This document shows, one piece after another, positions 16,098 through 25,172 of a stretch of DNA of 64,000 nucleotides. The DNA lies in assembly GCA_038237645.1 (NCBI GenBank), contig JBBRYN010000003.1, forward strand, positions 45,944-109,943, in the 5' to 3' direction. The stretch comes from QHCA01 sp038237645 (GTDB lineage: Bacteria; Actinomycetota; Actinomycetes; Mycobacteriales; QHCA01). The translations under genes and the position numbers were made by a program. Under the pieces are notes generated by a model. It did no database searches. It had not been told where the DNA came from and saw only the letters and a program-made list of their open reading frames with translations. Position 1 is the stretch's first letter. Each line of letters opens with the position of its first letter.

Positions 16098-17468
16098 TCA
16101 TAAGGCGGTGAGGTGACACCACACCGGGCCGGCCGGGCGCAGTGTCGTCGCGGCGGACAGCGGTAGCTGCTGCTGCGGGCAGGTCAATGTGTAGGCCCGG
16201 GTGATCGCCGCCGTGATGATCGCCAACTCCAGAACGGAAAAGTGAACGCCGATACAGGCACGTGGACCGCCGCCGAAGGGAAACCACGCGTAGCGGTGCC
16301 TGGCGGCCTCGCGTTCCGGGCTGAACCGATCCGGATCGAAGCGCTCCGCATCGGTCCAGAAATCGGGATGCCGGTGGGTGGCCCACGGCGAGACGAGCAT
16401 GAGTGCGCCGGCCGGGACCGGATGCCCGCCGATGACGTCCGGGGTCACCGACGAACGGGTGAGGGCATAGGCCGGTGGGTAGAGGCGGAGGGCTTCCTTC
16501 GCCACCATCTTCGTGGTGGTCAGGCGGTCGGCGGCACGGGCGTCGACCGGACCGGCACCCAGCACCTGCACCGCCTCGGCCCGGACCCGTTGCTGAACCT
16601 CCGGATGTCGCGCCAGCAGGTAGAGGGTGAAGGTGAGGGCCGTCGCCGTCGTCTCGTGGCCGGCCGTGATGAAGATCATCACCTGATCACGCATCGCGGC
16701 GGCGTCCAGGGCCGCCCCGGTCTCGTGGTCGCGGGCGCCGTGCAACCGGTCCAGCAGCGTGTCGCTGCCGTCGCGCGACGGCCCCCGGGCGACGAGTTCG
16801 TCCACCAGTCGGTAGGCCGCCGACCTGGCCGCGGCGGTGGCCCGGGCGTCGCGCGTCGGCAGCCTGGCCGGCAGCGGGATCGGAGCGGTGCCGCGGCGCA
16901 GGATCCGCGCGCTGGCCAGCGGCAGGAAGCGCTCGAGGATCGGGACGGCCTCCTCGACAGCCGACCCGAACAGCGCCCGGCACAGGATGCTCAGGGCACA
17001 GCGGGTCAGGTCCGGGTAGATGTCCACGGGCTCACCGGAGGCGCCGTATGGCCGCCAGCGACCGACCACGAGATTCGCCTCGTCGGCGATCACGTCGCAG
17101 TAGGACTCGACCCGCCGCTGGGTGAACAGTGGCTGCAGCATCCGCCGCTGCGAGCGCCAGTCCTCGCCCTCGCTGGTGAACAGGCCGTTGCCGACCATGC
17201 TCCGGAGCTCGGTGATGAGCCGGCCGCGCTTCTCGTACGGCGCCTGGGCGCTCAACACCTGGCGAATGCCATCGGGGTGAAACACGCCGTAGATGTCGAT
17301 GCCCACCAGCGGTGGCCCGATGCGCCATCGGACCACATCGCCGTGCTCACGCATCGCGTCGAGGTAGACGGCCAGCGCATCCCGCCGGAAGTCCAGCGCC
17401 GACCCGAGCAGTGGCTTGCCACCGGGCCCCGGGATCCTGCGTGATGGGGGGACGCCGGCCGGTGTCAC
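16098..17468 (-). CDS. cytochrome P450
   Basis: A 456-residue P450. The oxygen-binding I-helix reads ITAGHETTATALTF, the K-helix ExxR is EALRLYPP, and the haem loop is FPFGGGPRACIG with the cysteine ligand. The N-terminus (RRIPGPGGKPLLGSALDF) has a proline-rich hinge but no membrane anchor, so the enzyme is soluble and needs ferredoxin and a reductase. The layout resembles CYP4/CYP102-like fatty-acid or alkane hydroxylases; substrate is unknown. The GTG start at 17468 overlaps the stop of the upstream epoxide-hydrolase-like gene, suggesting sequential steps. Confidence 0.9.
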   Translation of the reverse strand: MTPAGVPPSRRIPGPGGKPLLGSALDFRRDALAVYLDAMREHGDVVRWRIGPPLVGIDIYGVFHPDGIRQVLSAQAPYEKRGRLITELRSMVGNGLFTSEGEDWRSQRRMLQPLFTQRRVESYCDVIADEANLVVGRWRPYGASGEPVDIYPDLTRCALSILCRALFGSAVEEAVPILERFLPLASARILRRGTAPIPLPARLPTRDARATAAARSAAYRLVDELVARGPSRDGSDTLLDRLHGARDHETGAALDAAAMRDQVMIFITAGHETTATALTFTLYLLARHPEVQQRVRAEAVQVLGAGPVDARAADRLTTTKMVAKEALRLYPPAYALTRSSVTPDVIGGHPVPAGALMLVSPWATHRHPDFWTDAERFDPDRFSPEREAARHRYAWFPFGGGPRACIGVHFSVLELAIITAAITRAYTLTCPQQQLPLSAATTLRPAGPVWCHLTAL

Positions 17469-18337
17469 GGTGCCGGGTCCGCGGGAGGGCGGCCGGCCCG
17501 CCAGTCGAGCAGGGCCGCCAGCAGCCGGTCGGGGCACTCCAGCGGGGTGAAGTGACCGCACCCCTCCAGCCGGCTGACCGCGGCGCCGGGGAGCAGCCGC
17601 TGCATCCGCCGGCCCGGGACCTGCCAGGTCTGGAAGATGTCGGCCATCCCCCAGACCAGCTGCGCCGGTATCCGAACCGCCGGAAGCCGGGTGGGCAGCA
17701 CGGCGGTGTCCGCCGGCGTCAGCGCGGCCAGATGACGCTGAAACTGGTCGCGGCCGGACGGGTCGGTGAACTTGCCGTCCCAGAAGATGCGGTCGGAGTC
17801 GACGGCGGCCAGGGTTGCCGGGTCGGCGAAGCCCCGGCGGATCTCCCGGCGCAGGTAGCCGTTGGGTGCCAGGCGGAGAGCCGCGCCGGGGCGGTAGAGG
17901 CCGGCCCGCGCCGCCAGGATCGAGAATCGTGCCCGCGGTGCCGGCCAGGCGCCGTGGGCAACCGAGTTGGTCAGCGTGAGCCGCGACACCACCCCGCCGT
18001 GTTGCGCGGCCAGCAGTGCGGCTACCGCCCCGCCGAGGTCGTGGCCGACGACCCAGGCCGGTGCCAGCCCGCAATCACTCAGCCACCTGGCGAGCAGCCG
18101 TGCGACACCGCCGAGGGAGAAGTCGGCCCCGGCCCGCAGGCGGGTCTGGCCGTAGCCGGGGAGGTCCGGGGCAATTCCCCGGAAACCGGCGCAGGCCAGC
18201 CCGGAGAGCACGGCTCGCCACAACTCGGCGCCGGTCGGCACGCCGTGCAGCAGCACTACCGGCTCGCCCTCGCCGGCGGTCAGGGCCGACAGGCGACCGG
18301 CGGGCACCGAAAAGTTCGTGCGAGCAACACCCGGCAC
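17465..18337 (-). CDS. alpha/beta hydrolase of the epoxide hydrolase/haloalkane dehalogenase type
   Basis: A 290-residue alpha/beta hydrolase with the HGxP oxyanion motif (HGVPT near 31) and the elbow VVGHDLGG near 105, where the nucleophile is Asp rather than Ser. The base is probably the His in GCGHFTPLE. Asp nucleophiles with HGxP mark epoxide hydrolases and haloalkane dehalogenases. It sits first in a two-gene unit with the P450 (GTGA overlap). A natural reading is that the P450 makes an epoxide and this enzyme opens it. GTG 18337 is the start; no strong ribosome binding site was seen. Confidence 0.82.
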   Translation of the reverse strand: MPGVARTNFSVPAGRLSALTAGEGEPVVLLHGVPTGAELWRAVLSGLACAGFRGIAPDLPGYGQTRLRAGADFSLGGVARLLARWLSDCGLAPAWVVGHDLGGAVAALLAAQHGGVVSRLTLTNSVAHGAWPAPRARFSILAARAGLYRPGAALRLAPNGYLRREIRRGFADPATLAAVDSDRIFWDGKFTDPSGRDQFQRHLAALTPADTAVLPTRLPAVRIPAQLVWGMADIFQTWQVPGRRMQRLLPGAAVSRLEGCGHFTPLECPDRLLAALLDWRAGRPPADPAP

Positions 18338-18428
18338 CAGATCACCGTACTGGCTTGTGGGGAGTCAGGGCAGCTGCGACGATCCGACCGCGGGGGTGTG
18401 ATGATCGCCGAAGGCGAGGTGTTGCGCG

Positions 18429-19256
18429 ATGCCCGACGACATCGTCCCGCGTGATGTCCGGTGGACCGCCCGGTTCGTTGCACCTTTCCTGGTGGCCGGG
18501 GGAGCGGTCCTCTTCATCCTCCCGACCCGGACCGACCACCTGTGGGCCTGGACGGTCCGGCCCAACATGACGGTGCTGGCCATGGGTGCCGGGTATCTGG
18601 GCGGGGCGGTGTTCTTCGTCCGTGCCGGCCGGGCAGCGCGTTGGCACACCGTCGCGTTAGGACTGATCGGCGCCGACGTCCTGGCCACCCTGCTGCTGGT
18701 AGCGACCATCGTGCACTGGGACCGGTTTCACCACGACAACCCGGCCTTCTGGATCTGGACCGCGCTCTACGTCGTGACGCCGGTGCTGCTGCCGGTGCTG
18801 TGGTTGCGCAACCGTCGACGTGACCCGCGGGTCGTCGAGCCGGGGGATGTGCGCGTGCCGGACGCCGTCCGGTGGGGGATGGGTGGGCTGGGCGCCGGTC
18901 AGTTGATCCTCGCACTGGCCATCTTCGCCCATCCGGTTGCCTGGCTCGATGTCTGGCCCTGGAAGATCACGCCGCTCACCGCCCGGACGCTGGCCGCGTT
19001 CTTCGCCTTCATCGCGGTCACCTGGCTGGCCTTCTTCTTCGAGCGGCGCTGGAGTGCCTTGCGGCTGCACGTCGAGAGCGCGAGTCTGGGCCTGGGCCTC
19101 GTCCTGATCGGAGTGCTCGTCGCCCGGAGCGATTTCGACCGGACGATCCCCGCGTGGGCGTTCGCCCTGCTCCTAGTCGGCATCCTCGCCGGCCTGGGCT
19201 GGCTGCAGTGGGCGATGCGCTCGGCGGCGCGCCGGGCCGCCCGGTCGGCAGGATGA
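18429..19256 (+). CDS. multi-span membrane protein of unknown function
   Basis: A 275-residue protein with about eight hydrophobic helices (first near 18-32, last near 240-262) and no motif I recognise. It is divergent from the hydrolase/P450 pair across a 91-base gap and convergent with the ternary-system operon, so neither neighbour indicates a function. The end is rich in Ala and Arg. Confidence 0.7.
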   Translation: MPDDIVPRDVRWTARFVAPFLVAGGAVLFILPTRTDHLWAWTVRPNMTVLAMGAGYLGGAVFFVRAGRAARWHTVALGLIGADVLATLLLVATIVHWDRFHHDNPAFWIWTALYVVTPVLLPVLWLRNRRRDPRVVEPGDVRVPDAVRWGMGGLGAGQLILALAIFAHPVAWLDVWPWKITPLTARTLAAFFAFIAVTWLAFFFERRWSALRLHVESASLGLGLVLIGVLVARSDFDRTIPAWAFALLLVGILAGLGWLQWAMRSAARRAARSAG

Positions 19257-19272
19257 GTCGGGCCCGGCCGAC

Positions 19273-21768
19273 CTACAAGTGGGTCCGCAGGTTGGCCACG
19301 ACCTGCCGGTCGGCCAGATCCACGACGAGAATGCGCCCGTGCTGATCGAAGATGGTGGCCAGCCCGGCGTGGGCCCGAAACCGTGGCCCGACTGCGCGGG
19401 GGATGACCGCCTGCACGCCCACCGACCACGTCGGCACGGTAGCGACCTCCACCGTCGTGGACTGCTCGGTGGCGGCGAACACGGCGACGAGATCTCCGCT
19501 GGCGGCGATGGTGGGCGTGACATCAGCCGGTAGCCGACGCGGCACCACGCCGCGAGCGTCGTTGTGCCGCAGGACATAGCTCGACCCGTCCGGCGCCCCG
19601 AGCAACGTCACCAGGTCGCCGGCCGCCGTGATTGCACCGCCCAGGGCGTCGTCGATGGTTACCGCGGGCCGTCGCCGCAGGATGATGCCGGGCAGTTCCC
19701 AACGCCAGAGTTCGAGGCGGGCCGCCTGGTCTGCGGCCACCGGCGGCAGCAGGACCAGCGCGGCGAGGCTGTCCGGGCGGCGTGCGATGTCGTATACCAC
19801 CGCCTCTCGGTCCAACTCACGCCACACGGCCGTGGGTCGCTCGCCCAGCGCGTCGAGGACGACGATCCCGTCCGCGTCGACCGCGAAGACGTTGGTTCCG
19901 TCGAATGTGGGCACGAACCGGCGCACGGCCAAGGTTGCCCACGGCCGCACCTTGCGCGTGGCGAGATCGAGTCGATGGACCTCGCTGACCGCGCCGCGGC
20001 GAGCGACCAGGAGTGCGCTGCCGCCATGGTCGGCGACGACCAGTTGGAAGGCGGGCACGTCCCATCGGGCCCGGATGCGGCCGTCGACCGTCAGCAGGCG
20101 TGCGCCGAGATCGCCGTGCGCCACGAGGATCGCCCCCCCAGGCAGCGCGACCGCATCGTGGACGGCGAGTTGGCCGGGATCAGGCTGTGCCGTGACGACC
20201 ACCGTGGCCGGCGATTCGACCGGGTTCCGCCACAGTGGCGGCAGATCGGCGGCCAGGATCGGGTCGGCCCGCTCGCGCAGGGTCCGGCTGATCCGGCGGG
20301 CGGTTCGCTTGTCGACCTCGCTGAGCTGCCCATCGTCGCGCACCAGTGACCGGAGGGCGGCGCTGCAGAGCGCTCGATCGAACCCCTTGTCGGCCCCGGG
20401 TAGGCCGGCCAGCGCGGCGATGAACCGGTGCCGGGCCGGACGGTCCGCCAGGTCGCGGCGATCCAGCAGAGCCAGGGCGGCGAGCCGTCCCTCAGGTGAC
20501 GGGTCGTGGCTGACCAGATAGGCGAACAGCGTCGCCGCGGTCGGCCCGCCGAGCGCCATTCCGGCCTGCAGGTCGGGGATGACGACTGATCGGAGCCCAA
20601 CCTCCGGCCATGCCGCCTCGACGGCGCCGAGATGATCCTGCGCGCTCTGACAGGCTGCTACCCACGCGCCGCGCAGCTCGCGGGCGGCCGTGCGGTCGAC
20701 GGTGGCGAGCCGGTCGACCGCGGCCGCGAAGGCGCCACGAGCCCGGGCCAGCTCGACCGCCCGGTCCCGGCGACCGGCCCGCCACCAGAGCCGTACCGCG
20801 AGATCAGCGGGCAGCCGCCGGCCCTCGGCCAGCCCGGCCGCCAGGTCGAAACGCCGGTGGCGCTCGAGGAGCGCCACCGCCTCCGCCGGCTGATCCAGCA
20901 GATCGGCGAGGACGAAGGCCGCCTCGTCGATTCTGCCCTCCCGTTCCAAGGCTGTCGCGGCCTGCCGGTACAACTCACGCAGATGGTCGCGGACGTTCGG
21001 GCCGAACGGCACGGATCGTGCCGCGGAGGTGCGACGGGCCGACGGAGCCAGGCCGGCGGTGCGGCGCGACGGCAAGCGCAAGGTGAGAGTGCCGCCGACC
21101 CCGCCGCCGAGCGCGATGGCGTCGCGCAGCGCGTCGTCCCACTGTCGCCGGGTGAACTCCTCGGTCAGCCGGCGCAGGTAACGGGCATGCCGGCGCCCGA
21201 CGACCCCTGCCGCCGGTGTGCGCAGGATCAGGCGGGCGAGGATCCCTCGTGCCCGCGGTGATCCCGCGGCCGGTCGGGGGCCAGCCTGGGTCGCCCCGAG
21301 CTCGCGGCTCACCCGTTCTGCCGCCTCGCTCCGCCGTACGCGGGCCCCGGCCCGGAGGTCGGGAGCCGGGGCCGCCACCGGCGGGGCGAGGGCGGTCGGC
21401 TGCGGTGGCGGCAGCTGGATCGGCGCGAGGACGTGCATCGGCAGGTTGGCCACATCGACCCAGCACGCGAGGTCGACGCCGGGGAGGTCGGCCGGCCGGA
21501 GGTCGTACGACCGACCGGCGGAGGGCAGCGTGACCGTTTCTGCGTCCCCGGCGGCCAACGGGAGACCCGGAGCCCGTTCGGACCGGATCTCGACGGGTTC
21601 GGGGAGCACCACCAGCCACCGGCCGTCGGGCATCGCTCGGACGACCGTCCCCGGTCGCCAGGCCGTGACAACGCGGTGCCGCGCCTCGGCCTCGCCGATC
21701 AGGGGGACGTCGATCACCAGGGCGGCTGCCCGGACCGTGCCCCGGAAAAGGGCGGACGGCCGAGTCAT
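19273..21768 (-). CDS. ternary-system protein: bpX6-like domain, helical middle, beta-propeller
   Basis: An 831-residue protein and the last gene of the MoxR operon. The first about 120 residues (FRGTVRAAALVIDVPLIGEA, RWLVVLPEPVEIRS, YDLRPADLPGVDLACWVDVA) resemble the bpX6 domain of MoxR-vWA-beta-propeller ternary systems. Residues about 190-480 are alpha-helical repeats with many LARARG-type helices. Residues about 500-831 contain repeated short strands such as LLTVDGRIRARWDV and ILVVDLADRQVVANLRTHL, typical of propeller blades. No signal peptide or membrane span. Its ATG overlaps the stop of the vWA-like gene. It probably acts as scaffold or sensor of the complex. Its domain naming rests on memory of the family. 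Confidence 0.7.
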   Translation of the reverse strand: MTRPSALFRGTVRAAALVIDVPLIGEAEARHRVVTAWRPGTVVRAMPDGRWLVVLPEPVEIRSERAPGLPLAAGDAETVTLPSAGRSYDLRPADLPGVDLACWVDVANLPMHVLAPIQLPPPQPTALAPPVAAPAPDLRAGARVRRSEAAERVSRELGATQAGPRPAAGSPRARGILARLILRTPAAGVVGRRHARYLRRLTEEFTRRQWDDALRDAIALGGGVGGTLTLRLPSRRTAGLAPSARRTSAARSVPFGPNVRDHLRELYRQAATALEREGRIDEAAFVLADLLDQPAEAVALLERHRRFDLAAGLAEGRRLPADLAVRLWWRAGRRDRAVELARARGAFAAAVDRLATVDRTAARELRGAWVAACQSAQDHLGAVEAAWPEVGLRSVVIPDLQAGMALGGPTAATLFAYLVSHDPSPEGRLAALALLDRRDLADRPARHRFIAALAGLPGADKGFDRALCSAALRSLVRDDGQLSEVDKRTARRISRTLRERADPILAADLPPLWRNPVESPATVVVTAQPDPGQLAVHDAVALPGGAILVAHGDLGARLLTVDGRIRARWDVPAFQLVVADHGGSALLVARRGAVSEVHRLDLATRKVRPWATLAVRRFVPTFDGTNVFAVDADGIVVLDALGERPTAVWRELDREAVVYDIARRPDSLAALVLLPPVAADQAARLELWRWELPGIILRRRPAVTIDDALGGAITAAGDLVTLLGAPDGSSYVLRHNDARGVVPRRLPADVTPTIAASGDLVAVFAATEQSTTVEVATVPTWSVGVQAVIPRAVGPRFRAHAGLATIFDQHGRILVVDLADRQVVANLRTHL

Positions 21769-23483
21769 CCTGCTCCCCGCAGCACAAGCAGCGGCCGGTC
21801 CGAGGTCAAGTCGCCGACCTCGACGGCACCGTCGGAACGCCGCACGGCAAGCAGGTTCAGCCGCGGGTGCACGACCGGTCCCTCGGGGGTCCCCGACCAG
21901 CGGGTCAGGGTTCTGATCCCGTCGGCAGCCACCAGGCGGACGACCAGGCCGCCCGGTGAGACGGTCACTAGCCAGGGGGTGCCCTCGATGGTCACCATCG
22001 CCACCACTCGGGCACCCGGCTCGACCACGATCTGGTCGCCACGGTGCCCATCGACAATCGGGAACCAGATCTCGCCGCCGGGCGACCAGGCGAGCCGACT
22101 CTGCGCGCCGAGTACGACGGCAGCGCCGGCCGGGGCGCCGCGTGCTATCTCGTGGTCATCCGAATGCAGCCCGCCGTCCCGCCAGGTGACGGTGTGCGGT
22201 CGGTCGGCGTGACCGGTCGGCCCCACGGCGAGGAACGCTTCCACGCGGGGCGGGTGGCCCGGGTCCGGCGAGAGCCGCCACCATGTGCCCGGCAGCGGAC
22301 AGAGTAGGTCGCCGGAGTGGAAGTACAACGGCGGGAGCCCATTGGTGGTGATGCGGTCGACGGCGTGGCCATCGAGGTGCACCGCCGCGAAGGGTATCGA
22401 CAGCCGGTTCAGGTGCCCCAGAGGCTTTCCGACCACTCGTACCCGGACCCGATCGTGCTCCTGCTCGGCGTAGAGCACAACCAGGCGGCGCCCCAGCGAA
22501 GAAGCGGCGAGCACCGGGCCGGGAAAGCGGTGCCGGCGGAGACGACCCGCCCGGGCGCCCGCCTGCGGCACGGTCACCACGGCGATCTCGTCCGGACCCT
22601 CCCTCCGAGCGAGGAGCTTGCGCTCGACACTGGGGAAGCTCGGAAAGCGCAGCGAGCCGGCTGCATCGGCCAGGTTGTCTTCCGGGCCCAGCCTCCGGAA
22701 CTCCGCGCCGCGCAGGGCCTGCACGGCCCGGTGCCGGTCGGGCAGCGGTAGCTCGATCGTCGTGCCCTCGAAGCTCACCCGCACTGTTCGCGCGCCGTCA
22801 GCGTCCCATCCGGCGACGGCGCTGCTCAGCACCCGGCGGCGACCGGGGACCGCCGCCGACAGGCGCGGGCCGGTCAGCAGCCATGCCTCGTCCGGAGCAT
22901 CGAGGACGTCGGCCCAGCGGGCTACGTCGCCGGCGAGGGACTCCGCGCTGGTGCGGTTCGTCAGCCAGTACGGCAGCACTTCGGCGAGCTCGCCGGTCGA
23001 CCACCGGCCGGCCGGCTCGCCAAGGACGCCGACGACAAGTTCGGTATTGCGCGCGGCCGCTCGCCGGTGCAGGACGACCAGCGCGGCTAACTGCACCAGC
23101 CGGCCGGCCCCAAGCTGCTCCGGCCCGCTGTCGACGAGCACCGCGACCCGGCCGCGGAGCCGATTTTCCCGCAACGCCGGCGCCAGGTGGAGCAGCTCAC
23201 CGGTGGCAGCACGGCGCAGGAACTCCAGCGGCACCTCGTCGGCGAGCAGCCACTCCGAGGCCAGCAGCCGCGCTGGATCTCCGTGCGTGCTGAGTCCGGC
23301 GTACCCGTCGAAGCTCACCTCTCGACCGGCGCCCGCAGCTTGAGCGTCGAACAGCCCGGCGAGTCGAAGCACCATCGGTCCGATGGCGACGGCCAGGTCG
23401 GGCGAGAGCGCGGCGAGCGAGGTCGACCACGCCCGCAGCTCTGCGGGCAGATCGGCATTGGACGTCATGTCATCGACTGGCAC
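21765..23483 (-). CDS. ternary-system protein: vWA-like domain plus beta-propeller
   Basis: A 572-residue protein, third in the operon. The N-terminal about 190 residues look like a von Willebrand A fold (RVAVLVDSGPEQLGAGRLVQ near 112, then a Rossmann-like alternation). The metal-site motif DxSxS is degenerate (D118-S-G-P-E), so metal binding is doubtful. From about 200 onward, strands such as GRRLVVLYAEQEHDRVRVR and PWLVTVSPGGLVVRLVAADG suggest a beta-propeller. In known ternary systems the vWA protein partners the MoxR ATPase. The GTG at 23483 overlaps the bpX5-like stop; an ATG at 23468 is equally possible. It overlaps the next gene by ATGA. Confidence 0.68.
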   Translation of the reverse strand: MPVDDMTSNADLPAELRAWSTSLAALSPDLAVAIGPMVLRLAGLFDAQAAGAGREVSFDGYAGLSTHGDPARLLASEWLLADEVPLEFLRRAATGELLHLAPALRENRLRGRVAVLVDSGPEQLGAGRLVQLAALVVLHRRAAARNTELVVGVLGEPAGRWSTGELAEVLPYWLTNRTSAESLAGDVARWADVLDAPDEAWLLTGPRLSAAVPGRRRVLSSAVAGWDADGARTVRVSFEGTTIELPLPDRHRAVQALRGAEFRRLGPEDNLADAAGSLRFPSFPSVERKLLARREGPDEIAVVTVPQAGARAGRLRRHRFPGPVLAASSLGRRLVVLYAEQEHDRVRVRVVGKPLGHLNRLSIPFAAVHLDGHAVDRITTNGLPPLYFHSGDLLCPLPGTWWRLSPDPGHPPRVEAFLAVGPTGHADRPHTVTWRDGGLHSDDHEIARGAPAGAAVVLGAQSRLAWSPGGEIWFPIVDGHRGDQIVVEPGARVVAMVTIEGTPWLVTVSPGGLVVRLVAADGIRTLTRWSGTPEGPVVHPRLNLLAVRRSDGAVEVGDLTSDRPLLVLRGAG

Positions 23484-23922
23484 GGGCGGCGAAGGCGGCG
23501 AGGACCGCCGGGTCCGCCGGCCGGACCGGGATCGGGGAGATCAGTATCCGATCCGGGAAGGCGACGATGAGGTCGCAGCCTGGTGGCGAGCGATGCCGCA
23601 GGGCCGGGTGCAGCAGATCAGGCGGCGGTGTGGGGGTCATCGTAGTGGGGACCAGGAGGCCGCCGTCCCAGCCGACGTAGGTCACGCGGTCTGCCCAGGG
23701 CAGGTCGGCGGCCTCGCCGAGCACGACGAGCCAGTCGCCGTCACCCGCCGCCCGCAACCGGGCACCGGCCACGATCCGGCGCGCCGCCGCGGCAGCCAGT
23801 GCCGGTGCCACCCGCGGTGACGCGACGACGGCGGCCGGGGGCAATGGCGACGAGCGCCGCGACCAGAGGAGGTCGGCCGGCCCCGATGGCACCGATGCCA
23901 GCGACGGCTGGAGGGCGCTCAT
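23470..23922 (-). CDS. ternary-system bpX5-like protein
   Basis: A 150-residue protein whose middle reads DGDWLVVLGEAADLPWADRV and then TYVGWDGGLLVPTT, a pattern I associate with the bpX5 domain that accompanies MoxR and vWA proteins. No catalytic motif or membrane span. The ATG overlaps the MoxR stop (ATGA) and its own stop runs into the vWA-like gene, so expression is tightly coupled and equal dosage is likely. Function within the complex is unknown. A profile search would confirm or reject the bpX5 assignment. Confidence 0.62.
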   Translation of the reverse strand: MSALQPSLASVPSGPADLLWSRRSSPLPPAAVVASPRVAPALAAAAARRIVAGARLRAAGDGDWLVVLGEAADLPWADRVTYVGWDGGLLVPTTMTPTPPPDLLHPALRHRSPPGCDLIVAFPDRILISPIPVRPADPAVLAAFAARASR

Positions 23923-25118
23923 CGCCGCTCTGCGGCGGCCCCGGTGTGCGGCGGGAGGGGGCTACCCCGAACGGCGGCCACGAGGTCTGCGCGAACTTCG
24001 CCCAGCGCTGCCGGCAGGTCCGCCGCGGCGAAGCCGGCGTCGATCTCCCGCAGCGTCGCCTCCAGGCGCAGCCGGGCGTCCGCCCCGATCGGCGGCGGCC
24101 CGAGATCGGCCAGCATCGCCTGACCGGCCTCCGCCAGCCGGTCGCCGCGAGCCTGGGCGCCACGCGAGAACTCCTCCGCCGCACCCCGCAGACTCGCGTT
24201 GTGCGAGGTCCGGAGAAGGTCGGACAGGGCTTCGCGGGCCAGGATCTGGGCGTCGGAGGTGGGCGCCACAAGGGGCAGGACCCAGAGGTCGTCGGCGCTG
24301 GCCGCCCCGCGACCGTCGAGCACGCCGGCCGCCGCCACCAGGCTCTGCGCCCGCACCACCCGCCGGTCGCTGAGCGGCACCCCGGCCGCCCGCAGTCGGC
24401 GGACGGCGACACCGATCAGGGGCTGCACCGCGCTGAGATCGGCCACCCGGGCCGCCGCCGCCAACCGGTCCAGGGCGCCGAGTGATGCGCCCACCCCCTC
24501 GACCGGCGAGTGCGCCGTGTCCCAGCCGACTTCCAGCAACTCTTCCAGCCGGGAGTCGGGCACCGGCTCGATGAACACGCGAGCCAGAAATCGGTCGGCG
24601 AAGGCGTCGAGGGCCGGATCATCGGGCATCCGATTGGTCGCGCCGACACACACCCGGAGTGGACACCGCAGTTCGGTGCGTCCGCGGCGGAAGGTCCGCT
24701 CGTTGAGGATGCTCAGCAGCGTATTGAGAATCGCGGTCGAGCCGAGGAACACCTCGTCGAGGAAGGCCACCTCCGCCTCGGGCAGCATGCCGGCCGTCTC
24801 CACCTCGACCACGCCCTCGCGCAGTCGACGCAGGTCGACCGGGCCGAAGATCTCGCTGGGTTCGGTGAAGCGGCCGAGCAGGTATTCGAAATACTGGCCG
24901 CCAAGCTGTCGCGCGATCCGGCGCACCGCCTCCGACTTGGCGGTGCCGGGCGGCCCCACGACGAGCAGGTGCTCACCGGCGACTCCGCACAGCGCCACGA
25001 CTTCGGGCAGCAGGTCGCGGGCCACCAGGCCTGCGCGAGCCGCGACAATGGCTCGCTGGATCGTCCGGGCGTCGGATGGCAGGTCGTGGTGCGAGTCAAG
25101 CGGGTCTTCGCAGGTCAC
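23919..25118 (-). CDS. MoxR-type AAA+ ATPase of a ternary system
   Basis: A 399-residue AAA+ ATPase. Walker A GPPGTAKS is at 55-62 and Walker B VAFLDE at 117-122. It has MoxR features: LLGRFTEPSEIFGPVDLRRL around 80-100 and sensor 1 GATNRMPDD. The C-terminal 130 residues are helical. MoxR ATPases act as chaperones that remodel vWA-containing partners, and the vWA-like protein is encoded two genes downstream. GTG 25118 is preferred; GTG 25145 is possible and neither has a strong ribosome binding site. First gene of the four-gene coupled operon. Confidence 0.88.
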   Translation of the reverse strand: MTCEDPLDSHHDLPSDARTIQRAIVAARAGLVARDLLPEVVALCGVAGEHLLVVGPPGTAKSEAVRRIARQLGGQYFEYLLGRFTEPSEIFGPVDLRRLREGVVEVETAGMLPEAEVAFLDEVFLGSTAILNTLLSILNERTFRRGRTELRCPLRVCVGATNRMPDDPALDAFADRFLARVFIEPVPDSRLEELLEVGWDTAHSPVEGVGASLGALDRLAAAARVADLSAVQPLIGVAVRRLRAAGVPLSDRRVVRAQSLVAAAGVLDGRGAASADDLWVLPLVAPTSDAQILAREALSDLLRTSHNASLRGAAEEFSRGAQARGDRLAEAGQAMLADLGPPPIGADARLRLEATLREIDAGFAAADLPAALGEVRADLVAAVRGSPLPPHTGAAAERR

Positions 25119-25172
25119 CTGGCAAACTCTACGGGCGCCCGGCACCGTGCTGCCGTCGCCGGCCGGCGACGG

